62,000 nt of DNA, taken from assembly GCA_002633005.1 (NCBI GenBank), contig NMRA01000195.1:331738-393737 (forward strand), read 5' to 3'. The position numbers and the translations under genes were made by a program. Below the pieces are notes generated by a model, which worked only from the letters and a program-made list of their open reading frames with translations, did not search any database and had not been told where the DNA came from. Shown here one piece after another: positions 50,401-61,000 of this stretch (positions are counted from its first letter, which is position 1; every line of letters begins with the position of its first letter). This stretch comes from Phoronis australis (lineage: Eukaryota > Phoronida > Phoronidae).

Positions 50401-52350
50401 CTTCTGTTGTATAACGTGGAATAGTTTCAGTCCTGACATGAAATTTTCCCGACGTGTGGAATTTTCCTGACGTAATAAAGTTTTGTGTTCTGGCGAGATA
50501 AATGCTCTGTTCTGAGGTATGAATCATAGATCCTGGCGCTATAAACTTTGGTTTTGAATATGTTTTCTGGTCCTACAGAGAATTTAATTTTTTAATAGAA
50601 AATTTGTGTCCTAAAAATGTTCTGCTTTGGATTTCCATTGACTATTGTCTTATGTGTATGGATTCGGGCACATGTAAACTTAATGTGAGGAAAGCAGTAG
50701 GCCTACACCACAGACCCAGTTGCCGATAGACAGTGGCGGCGCGTATTCTGTGGTCGATCGCCTGTGCCACTCAGCGCATGCAGACTTACCGTAGTCACTT
50801 GGGGGCACAGCTCAGATTCCGGGTTAATGTGGCCAGGTTACGTTCGTAGGTCCAAGACTATTTCGAAAACTCAAGATTAAGCACGGCTTCGCGAGCTTAC
50901 AAGCGAATCACGCTAGCTTTTCTTGCAAGCGTCTTCGCTGCCGCTACCCATGCAGTTTATAGAGCCTGGATGCGAGGTCTTCGTAGACAACAACAGCGCT
51001 ACCTAGCGCAAGTACAAATACGCGCAGTGGGATGACCTTACTTGAAGACATGGACCTGATAACGGATCGGCTTACAGTCTTTCACTAACGCATCACTTGA
51101 TGTGAATTTTTACTAATATAACAAGAGTATGGTCTTTGGAGGCATATGCTCAGCCAGTACCTATATGTCACTCAAAGTAGGAAACAGAATAACCATGTGG
51201 TTACACTTCGACAGTGAGCACCTGACCTTCTGCAAAAACGTCACGAAAACGATGACAAAAATACAGAGTACTTTGAACAGGGGACTTTGCGCAGCATTGT
51301 ATTGCAATCTCACAATCACTTTTAGCAAGATAGTACCATACGTGTAAAACGCTTGGCATGTTGAACTGTCAGTAACAAATATGTCGTACCCAGTGTAAGT
51401 TGACGAATGTTCACCTGAACACTGTGCTCAGTCAGCGTGCACATTTCTTAAGCTAGCAAATAACCATGACCTCCCTTACTCATTTCAATATAAGTAAACG
51501 AGATAACACCTGCCTTCTACTGGCTTTATATTTTATTTGAAAAAGGTGATATTTTGGAAGACCCGGAAACCGTGGCACAAGTTATAGATATTTACTGAAC
51601 ACTAATGTCTGTCTGTCAGAACTACAGGTTGATAGCTAACTTAGGAAATCTCAAGCGCCTATATTTTTCCGTATGTAGGCCTAACCTACAATTTACCCAA
51701 AACTGATTAGAACTGTATTTCCCAACACGGGAACGCCTACATTTGCCGTGTGGCTCTCAAGGCATGACAATTCTATTACTTTTTTGATCGCAGGAGAGGA
51801 ATTCAACAAGTTTACTGAAATCTGCATCGTTTAAGTGCATTTTTCTGTTGTTTCATTCGTCTTTTGTGAATTAAACGGAAGCAAATAGGTTATCGAACTC
51901 GAAAATCCTAATTGACATTTTCATGTAAATGTCCCTATCATAGTTATTTAGTGCACAAATATGGATTAAATTTGCCCAGTGCCTGACTTCAGTCATGTAA
52001 GTTCCAAATCCAGATTGATTAATGTACTAAGCTGCAATTCCGCCATATTGTTGTTGAACTAGTGATATACAACGCACAGTGCAATGAAATTTTACACAAA
52101 ACGTCAAAATTGATATCAGGATAATTTTCTTCACTACAACGTTTGTGCTTCTGTAAGTCTTTGCTTTTCTAACTTGTCAATTACTTACAAAACATTTAAA
52201 AAATATACTTGCCTGAAGTGGCGTTCTACCATAACGGTTTGTGCCGTTCACGTCCAAGTCGAGATCAAACAATTGTGACATTCGCTCAACATTTCCTTGG
52301 CTACAAGCGTCGCACAATTCATCCATTCGCGATCCCGAGGAGTTCTGCAT
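41270..52350 (-). CDS. INK4/CDKN2-like ankyrin CDK inhibitor with SOCS-box-like C-terminus
   Basis: Exons: 52350-52213 (46 codons), 47762-47387 and 41415-41270; 660 nt, 219 aa. Exon 1 encodes MDELCDACSQGNVERM ... NRYGRTPLQ, the first INK4 ankyrin repeat, and stops after Gln exactly where the vertebrate INK4 intron falls. Exon 2 resumes VTKTSCHHIVQELLERGADP, then THDVCSHGFLRTLQVLAAYG (INK4 hallmark HDxxxxGFLxTLxxL) and VDKYGNCPAHYAAR, keeping the Asp equivalent to p16 Asp84. Repeat 2 has an ~11-residue insertion relative to p18. Exon 3 joins in phase 1 and reads LERLCVIRLRQLIGRRLQQL then LPTEIAQQLIW, a SOCS-box pattern (LCxxxIR ... LP). The gene lies divergent to FAF1, as vertebrate CDKN2C does. 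INK4 family members bind CDK4/6. Intron 1 has a GC donor. If the exon 3 join is wrong, exon 2 reads ten codons further to a stop at 47355. The alternative is an ASB-type ankyrin-SOCS protein. Confidence 0.75.
42503..42895. mobile_element. ~393-bp MITE with ~54-bp inverted termini
   Basis: GTGAACTTGGAATCCTGCTT (42503) and its inverted partner ending GTTCAC (42895). The termini stay matched through CTCAAGATCGCGTATGCGTG. The interior is AT-rich and non-coding. Target duplication unclear. It lies in intron 2 of the INK4-like gene. Confidence 0.65.
43215..45041. other. Intronic sequence of the INK4-like gene with a solo transposon-like end
   Basis: No exon recognised. On the minus strand CAGGCCCGTAGGCGGGGGG (44728-44710) looks like a hAT-type terminus, but no partner end was found. 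Confidence 0.35.
45088..46221 (+). pseudogene. Reverse transcriptase C-terminal remnant of the LINE
   Basis: The open frame runs through the LINE fragment to a stop at 46221, broken only by a TAG at 45283. The catalytic reverse transcriptase core and the endonuclease are absent because of 5' truncation. It keeps the post-RT domain with a Cys-rich terminal motif. Confidence 0.8.
45088..46463 (+). mobile_element. 5'-truncated non-LTR retrotransposon (LINE) 3' fragment
   Basis: Flanked by 10-bp target duplications GGGGGCCCAA (45078-45087 and 46464-46473) and ending with AATAAA at 46441-46446 and an A-tract: the classic signature of target-primed insertion. It encodes the C-terminal part of a Jockey/CR1-group-like reverse transcriptase protein: the thumb region HKHLGLLLD, later FVLPHLDYCDIIYQSA and the cysteine motif CSCGDTQTYPHVFFAC. 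One in-frame TAG at 45283-45285 splits an otherwise continuous frame to 46221, so the copy is inactive. Confidence 0.85.
47387..47762 (-). CDS. INK4-like exon 2 (ankyrin repeats 2-4)
   Basis: Acceptor TTTCTAG before GTG (Val), phase 0. The exon encodes three ankyrin units and an acidic tail (ETGDIDDSD). A strong GTAAGT donor at 47386-47381 ends it after AGC GAA AGG A. Confidence 0.8.
48415..49708 (+). mobile_element. Kolobok-like DNA transposon remnant with ~300-bp TIRs and THAP-like coding
   Basis: Both ends read AGGCGAAGGCAACC (inverted) and are flanked by TTAA (48411-48414 and 49709-49712). The arms (about 48415-48725 and 49400-49708) are long inverted repeats. Just inside the left arm a plus frame encodes CCCVPGCIHYRL then LGTLHCFPMDDTLRRTWLAR, followed after a frame change by RLKKGSMPSLL: a THAP zinc-finger pattern (CxxxC, FP, W, C-terminal PSL). 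TTAA targets, AGG termini and a THAP domain fit the Kolobok superfamily. Transposase is mostly missing. It lies in intron 1 of the INK4-like gene. Confidence 0.75.
50105..50620. mobile_element. Hairpin element with internal ~20-bp motif repeats
   Basis: Outer arms CAGGACACAAATTTTCCAT (from 50112) and its inverted partner near 50597-50612, with further matching blocks such as ATTAAATTCTCTG and AACATACTCAAAAC. Inside, a motif like AAAATTTATCACGCCAGGACC recurs with variation several times. No coding. It lies in intron 1 of the INK4-like gene. Confidence 0.65.
52213..52350 (-). CDS. INK4-like exon 1 (ankyrin repeat 1)
   Basis: 46 codons from the first ATG (52350) to Gln, followed by CAG|GCAAGT, a GC-AG type donor. 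The alternative GT four bases on would add Ala and shift phase, losing the fit to exon 2. No upstream in-frame exon is needed to match the p18 N-terminus. Confidence 0.75.
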
Positions 52351-55020
52351 TGCAAAAATTGCGAAATCGGTTTTATGAAGTTATTTAAAGTGACACAACC
52401 GTTAATCAGTTATGAACAAATTTACCCCGGCAATGATTGCGAGTCTTCGATATGATAGGTTGTTAGAGATCATGTGACAACGATTGACAATCGTTTGATT
52501 TTTATTTTACTGAATTCGGAGAAATCATACTACACTTTCATAATTTTAGTTGGACATCATATTCCTTGAGACGCTAAGGAAGCCAGCGTCGTAAAGAACA
52601 GAATTTCGATTTCCGCAAAGAATTAGGAAGTAGCAATACACAACGTTGTACTCTACTGCATGTTATCAAATGGACAGGAATCTTTTAAAACAGTGAATAT
52701 GCATTGTTAAAATATAGGCCTAAGTTGCTTCAATGGTTGGTATATATCTAGTCAGTACCACACTCACACATCGAAACGTTTTGGATTAAGATAATACTGG
52801 ATATTAATTAATAAGCTTTTTGACTGATCGAATTTCAAAAGATCACTTATTTAGGTCATATCCTTACCAGAAAAATGAAGCGCCCCTATCTTTACACGGA
52901 AATTATTACAAGAGATCATGGTCAATCGTAAAAACGTTGCTTTCAAAAACATGCTTTTTAATTTCCTTTCCTCGAATTTTTATGTCAACAAAGGCCAGCA
53001 CAAATTTTCGGAGATGTTGACGAAAATTCGACTGTTGTACCTTCTTGACTTTGTAAATCATTGATTTTTTTGGGAAAGCACTCATTTCTTTTCCGTAAAT
53101 TACCTGACCCAGGCAATTGATTGGCTACACGAACCACTTGTAGCAAAAACAAGTTCCGCCAGTTTGTGAACAAAAGGTGAATTGTTGACGACAACCTCTA
53201 CATTTCAATGAAGCAATATATGTGTTCCATTTTCGCAGTGAGGAGCATTCTATTGAGTAATTCAAGTGTATTTAAAAATCATGAAAATGGTGTACCATAA
53301 CACCACTACAAAACCATTGAAAGCAGGGAGGCTTTAGACGTCTCTAAGAACGAGTGTACGAAGCTTTTAGGGTTCGAAAGCCACGCGTTTTACAGCGAGG
53401 ATACAATGAACGATTATTATTGTCGAATTAGGTGCGCGATGAACCGTAGTGATCGTCTTAATAATGTTTTGTTCCATAAATAAATATTGAGAATTAAAAG
53501 GCGAATAAATAAACAAAGTTTATTGTTGATACAACGGCCAAACCAAAATTGCCGAATAAAACCGTAATTGATAAATTTAACGAGGCTACTTAGGCGATGG
53601 CAGCTCGGCTCTCTATCATTGTCAAGTTAATGTGGCACAGCCCAAATTTCTGGAAAAGTTTGTTTAAATCTGCTGTTCAACACCTGCATGTAAAAAAATT
53701 ATAAGGCAACCTCTACTATGTGTGTAGCCCAGAAATATTACTTGTTCTTGTTGCCTGGCTATTAACATTCGATCACGGACTGAATTTATCGAGTGTATTA
53801 GGCCTATTTATTTTTGTGGACTAGACATGACTACAAACCCAGCAAGAAGATCTCCTTCTAATATCAGTACCGCTATTAGTATCATAGCGGGGAAATGATA
53901 TATCCGATGCTTCATTACTTGTCTTGACTGAATTATTTTCTGTAGTAGATTCCCGGAGACCAAGATTAAACCGTTACACGTAACAAAAACTTAAACTTAC
54001 CTAGCGTTGGGGTCATTTGAGCATCGCAGGTGGACAGTGTGAATCCCGTGGGTAATTAATTTGAACCTGTCCTCCACCACACAACAACCAAAAACCACAT
54101 AAAATTCAAAACTGAACACACGCTGAGTAAGCAACTCTGATTATCCAATGACGTTGCGTCGGTTTCTATAGCATCGATCGGCGAATTAAATTTTGAATTT
54201 AGCGGTGAATGACATAAAACGGTTGGGGGAAATAAATATACATGCGGGCTGAACGGTAATATTGTATTTCGCAAGCAGGGTCTTCTGAAAAAAAAAATAC
54301 TACGAGTAAATAGCACGACTTACTGTCTGGTGCAAATGCAAGGCTTAGTAATAACTCTTCGTCGCAAAATTAATGCCTGGCATAAATTAAAAAATACCTG
54401 TTAACTCAAGTCTTCGTCGCACTTTAATCTCACTGCTTTACATCATCCCATAACTTCTCTGTAGCCACGCTAAACTAATGCAATGTTGCTTTCCCGGCTC
54501 GTATTTATAGGCAACAACCGTTTGATTTTGTGTGACGCTAGTTTAGACTTGCCTTTTTAAGTCGCAGTTATTGGTCAATGCCGATGATAAAAAGGCGTTC
54601 TTGGCAAACGTTCAAAAATCAACTCAGACCAATTAATTATGAATTCATAGACTATATTGTTTTTTGCCATTAACAGGGTATTTAAAAAATTTAACGCTAA
54701 TAAATATGTTATAAGATCCAGTTTCCTTTTGTATCAATGAAGTGCTAGTCGTTCTTTATTTCGACTACCTCCTGTGTTTGCTTACGATGCAGACGATTCA
54801 AGCGAGTCACCGTTTCGCCCAAGCAGGATCGTGTGACGTCACAGATAATTATTTTCAAATTTGAATCTGAACGAATGAAAATCAAAAGCGAGCTCATTTT
54901 ATTATCAAGTATTCAAACAGTTTTTCACGACACCTCAATTTAGTTATGTAATGGATCATAAATTTAAATTTTAAACAAACCGTGACAGGAAATAGTTTGC
55001 GCATGTGTTGATATTTAACA
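52351..55020. promoter_or_regulatory. INK4-like/FAF1 divergent intergenic region
   Basis: A 2.67-kb spacer between two divergent start codons. No convincing exon or recognisable repeat was seen. Just before FAF1 there is TTTGCGCATGTG (54997-55008), resembling an NRF1-type element. Presumably it carries both promoters. Confidence 0.45.
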
Positions 55021-58000
55021 ATGGCTGACAGGAATCAAGTTCTCATTGACTTTCAGGTAAAATAGTTGATGAGCAGCCTTCCGTGATATTTTGTAGCTGA
55101 ACTTAGATGTACAAGGTGTATCTATTTCCAATGGTCTTCTATATTTATTACACGTTTCACTTTAAAGTTCAAGACAGGGGAGAACGTTCGTTCTGAAAAA
55201 GTTTATTTTGTCACACACTGTCTCAGTCTGTCTGGATAGTGTTCAGAGTAAAGCTAGGCCTTCGCTAAAAAGCAAGACTTGGCTTGATTACGTGAGACAT
55301 TGCCGTGTATTTTAAATGAGAATACGTGATTTTAGTTAGATTTTTAGCCGCGAGACAGCTACCTAACTCTACCCTGGACAATATTGTTGTTGTGAAAGTG
55401 CTTCTGGTGAATCATATATGGAGCCTCTGTTAGCCACTCGCTATTGCCTATTAGCTGAATGGTTAGCTCGCTCGCCAGTTAAATCGGGGTTTCTGGTTCG
55501 ATTCCCGAGGTCGAGCAATCTCGGCTATTACGATATTTGGCGTAGTCGGCAAACAAATGATATACCGATGAAGCACTTTATAGACCCTGGGACCGCACTT
55601 TATAGACCCTGGGACCTAAGACAGCACGCTTGATGTAAGGTACATGTACAGGCATATTGTAAGGTGCGAGTACAGGCATTGTGTAAGGTACATGTACTTA
55701 AAGCATAATGTGAGGTACATGTGCAGGCACAGTGTTCATAGGAAAAGGGGGAATGTTGTGAAAGTGCTTCCGGTGTTCAATCATATATGAGTCTCTGTTA
55801 GCCAGTCGCTAACGGGCAATTGCCCATTAGATGAATGGTTAGCACGCTCGCTGGTTAAATCAGGGTTGCTGGTTCGATTCCTGAGGTCGGGCAGTCTCAG
55901 CCACCGTTTCAACTTAATAGTAGAGGTGGTGATGCTTCCATAGAGGGTTATTGTTTACAATTCTGACGTACATACTTGATACTACAATTTTCTGAATCTT
56001 CGAGTCACGGTAATTCAAAAATGTATTACTTGTACTGTCATATTGGTCTCTTCTTATTCATAATTTCCGAGGTTTTCCAAGGCGTTCATTTGCAACGCGG
56101 ATTTAGTGAGGCAGCCATTTTTAAAAGTGCGACACCTCTCAGCAGGATTGATAATTAACGGTTAACCTTGAGTGAAGTTGCTTCAACGCAGAATGTGTTT
56201 CTGTTTGCGTATTTTAGCCTGTCAGTGATGTTAGTATCTTATTACCTAATTCCACTTGTTTGAAACAGTTTTTTGTTTCTAGGACGACTCATGTCTGCCA
56301 TAACACGAGCCGAAATCATGTCCGCGAGATGTTGAGCGTTTTCGAGGACGACATTTGTCCGCAAGAATACGCACTTTGGTGTTTTTTTTTCCAAAGAAGA
56401 AGTTATGAAGAGGCAATCCTTTATAAATGACTATTACTGTTTTTACTCAGAGTTTCCCTAACATGTCACGCGGTATCTTCAATATAATAGCCAATTTGAG
56501 GTTTTTTTGACACACGAGTGATCGGTTGCAGTTATCATTCCTGTCGAGACGTGTCGCAGTTTTATAATGGCAGTCACTTGAGATCGGCTGCCGCAAATGA
56601 ACACCTCGTAAAAACAGTGAATGCATGAATAAGAAGAGCCTAATCGGTACAAGTAATACATTTTTGGAATCATTATGATCACCCTGGCTCATAGAGGGAC
56701 ACCTTAGCAGGCCGTCGATGTCTTTATTTTCTTCCAACCAAACTTTTTTTCCTGCAATCCTTCGTTCAGTTGCCCAAATCGGCAACTGGCCATTTTTACA
56801 CTGCTCTCGCCATGGGATATGACGTCATATCTCGTGGCCAGTAACACATCACATCTTTTCATTAAGTGTAAAGTTACCTTTTACAGGAGTGTTCCAACAT
56901 AGAAAACTTGGAGGAATGCATGGCCATTCTGGAGCAGCATGACTGGAGCCTGTTGGTAATACTTTTAGTATGTTCTTAAACAACTGTGTGCAGGAGCAGT
57001 GTCAACCATTTGTTGTCTGGTCATTGGGCTCATGATGCAGTGATAGAATGCTCACCCTACATCATTATGCTTGAAGGGTTCATATCCCACATGTCTAAAT
57101 CAAACTTCACTAGACTGGGTTTTGAATTTAGCGGGCTAACTGGCCTAGTACCCAGGCATGGCTAAAATTTGTCAATTTTGATAGAGGTTGAAAAACAGTA
57201 AGCACATAAATGCTCAAGTTAAATTTGTTATCAAATATGTATGCAAAAAGCTTTTAGCAGCTTGGTTTTGCTATAAGTTTTAGCAATTACAATATTTTGT
57301 TATTGAGATTAAATTCAAATCTAACTGAATTCATATGGTGGGCAGTTATCATTTTAAGTCTTGTACATGCCCAAGGTGGAGTTTGCAGGAGCACATGTAC
57401 TGTCTGCATAATGAGAGAATGTGCAAAATTGTTAAAAATGCTGTTATGTGTTTAGTGCCCAACTCAGTATCATTACATATGATTGTCTGTTTTATCTTGT
57501 TATATGAGTCTACATAAGTTTTGGCTCAGTCTTTTAGTTGAAGATGATTTACCATTGACGATATATTGTTAGATAGTGAGGCCTGCTACTCTTGTTACAA
57601 TAATCAATAAATTGTTAGAAGTGGATACAGTTTATGGCTTGTTCTTTTTTGCAGGATGCTCTTAATTCTGTGACTCACCTGGACACACAAACACTACCAT
57701 CTGAGAATGTGGCTGACCAGTTTGTCAATGTTTCTGACAATGGCACGGACTTAGTTCCCCCTTTGAGGGTGGATGGTCATTCAGTACAGACTGACCCATG
57801 GTCAATCGGGAACACAGTGACCACCTCATTTGGCGGTTTTGCCGCTGGAATCTCGGACGTTCCATCGCTAGCAACACCATCTATGCGAATGCTTCACTTT
57901 ACTGTTGAATATAGAGACCGTAACATACCAGTGGTGCTGAAAGATTCAGAAACAGTGGGTGAGAGAGCCTTCGAACACATCATTGTTTTAGCTTCAACTT

Positions 58001-61000
58001 AGGTCATGTGACTTGCATGTCTGGCATTTGTTTTGGTGGTGACAGTGGTGGTTAACATGCTGTTAATTAAAAGTTTTTTCGTAATCTTTCACAATTATGG
58101 TCATTTTGACAAGTTTACAAACCGTACACGTACATAAACTAGTGAGTGGCTGAGGAAAGGAATGTTTTTTAGTGTGAAAGTGGCAATAATAGGAATTCAA
58201 ATTCAACAAGGTGGCGCTAGTGTACTGATGGCAGTGCCCTGAGAAATGCCTGGATTGATGTTGTAATGTGGTATCTTGATCTCATGGATGTCCCCACGCT
58301 GATCAACTGCTATCTGCTCTTAATCTCATGGATGTCCCCACAATGATCAACTGCTCTTAATCTACTCGGATGTTAAAAAGAGGAACCTTTTTACATTAGC
58401 ACCATGAAGTGCTTTTTGTTGCTTTCTGGCTTTAACTCCAATCATTCTACATTATATTTTTCATTTAATACTTTAAAATAAAAAGTGAACATGAAGTCAG
58501 ACATTGTTAACAACTCCTTTGTGGCATTGGTATGAAACCAGTTTGTAAAATAATCGGTTTTTGTTTTTGTTCTGATTAATCAGTTTGAACCATTACCTTG
58601 GAGTGGATATTAAATGGAGGGAAAATGAGAGTGTGAGAACTAGAGCCACGTTTTATTTTGCTTGGGTGTCCAAAAAGCACTCTTCCTGTTCGTTGTCTCC
58701 TACTTAAATTTCTGTATGGCCGGCGCACTCCATGGCATTTCCCCTGCTCATTATTCCCGTTGGTCTCTCTGAGAGAGAAAGTCTCCTGCAACAATCAATG
58801 AACGATAGAGGCTCAGAAGGCAAACGTTCATCAGGAAATTTGAAGGCTTCGGCACGATGTGTATAAGTGCGTTATCACAAACTTCATGGTATGTGTAGCA
58901 ACTGTGATAATTGTCCTCAGAAATAGTGACAAAAATGAGACTATTAGTGAATAATGTAATGCTTCTGTGACATGCTTTAATAAAAAATTCAATCAGCTAA
59001 TTGTATACAATCGCAATATATAACATTTTGGGTTCACCCTGTATGACCTTGTATACAATTCAGTACAGTCTCTTTACAATGTATGATATGCAGAGATCAA
59101 GATTTAAGGTTTATTCATCTTTGTGTGGATATTTTCTTGTACTTAATTATATTCTTTGAGAGATATTTTTAGTAACCCAAGTTTTGACTTTTTTTAGCCA
59201 CCCCCACCATCTGAATTCAACTCATCTGTTACAAAGGTGAAATTGAATGTTTTTTTTTCCAGCTTTTGAAAGATTAGGCTGCTGACACGTGTCTGAGCTC
59301 AGTCAGACAACTTAACAGTTGTAGCTTGCACCCCATCAAAATTCATGATGTCGGGATTGTAATTCATTGTGTAACTGTATAGTTTTATTGACATTGGGAT
59401 GACAATCTAATTCTGATAGAAAATAGGGCTTAACATAGCGGCAGTGAATAATAGTCTAAATAACTGCCTTTGGGTGCACATCGTTATGGGTAAGAACTGT
59501 GAAAAGTCATAGAGAGCGTTGTGATGAATCTGGGGATTGGGTTTAATCTTTGTACTTGGAATCGAAATCGAACTCGGAATTATTTTTGACATTCTCCACT
59601 CGACTTTTGTGCGAATTCAAAGTAAGTGTTTATTAGTCTGTGCTCAGGTACGTTATGATTTCCTTGAATTACTGCCTAATGCTGGGTTGCACGTGATGAC
59701 CCCACCATTAATGCTATAAGTATGAGTGTGAACTCGAAGTTTTCAGTTTTTACTACACTTTGTAGCTTGAATCTGGTGCAACTCTGGCGGTCATCAAATG
59801 CAAATTTGGAATTAACATTCTTCAGCACAAACCATAACATACCATCAGAGAAAACAGGCAGTTATCTTGAGTTTGCACAGAAAATACAGTAAATATAAAA
59901 AATAATTTAGAATTCAATTTCGAGATTAGACCTCGGTGGCGGTTGTTGAATAGCTTCCCGTTGAATTCAATGCATTGTCCTTGTCTCAAATATTAACTGG
60001 GCCAAGAGAATATTAGCTTTTTGGGCAGTGTTTTGTGGTTTGGCTGACGTTTCTTTATTATGTCGAATGACAGGTATGTGTCATCTAACTGTGTAGCATC
60101 AAATTGTAGCATGCATAAGTGACATGTATTTGGATGGCTTTTGGTTGCTGCTTATTTGTTGATAAGACTTACTTATATTGCTTTCAGGGAAAATCAAGTC
60201 TGTCCTTGAGAGTGAAGTAAACATACCCTCAGGCATGCAGGAGCTCAAAGGCTGGGAGAATCGTAGAGTGTTTGACCATGTGAGTACAGTCACACTACAT
60301 ATGAGCATGTTAATTGAACTTCTTGTTCAACCTGCCACTCTTCTCTCTGTTGCCTAATCAACATGAAGCTTCCTGAATTAGCTCCTCCTTCAACGGTCAT
60401 GTGATTAACATGTGACATATTTCAAGAATACACAAACCTCAAAACAGTAGTGCTAAGGTAAGTCTGAGCAATGTGGGATTTATTTTAAAAATTCAGTACT
60501 GACATATTGTATAAAATTGCACCTAGTACACTTTTTCATTGCTACACTGAACATCTCTTTGAATAGATTATTTATTGGGTGAAATGTAGCCGTTGCTTGG
60601 GACAACTGGAATTGATTTCAATAACATATAGCAAACCATAATCAGCTGTTTTGAGATCTTTTTAATTTTCAATGTCTTTTACTCAGTTTTATGAAGAATA
60701 ACCCCCGTGTTGTTTATTTTCAGTCAGTACTCAGGGATCTCAACTTACCTAAAGAATTTAAGCTGTACCTGTTAACCCCTAACGTGTCCAATCCCACCAT
60801 GTCAGTGAACAGTAATAATACAAGGTAAGACATTATCTCACGCGATGTGCTCATATACTTATTGCATATTTGTTCTCTTGGAAAAAGCTGTAGCTAATCA
60901 AGTCAAAGGCAAGAATTCAGTGAATCTGCTTTAACACTTTAGATATTTATAAATTTTGATTCACTTGTCTGTTCATGTCCTCATGCTTCTTTAGAAATAA

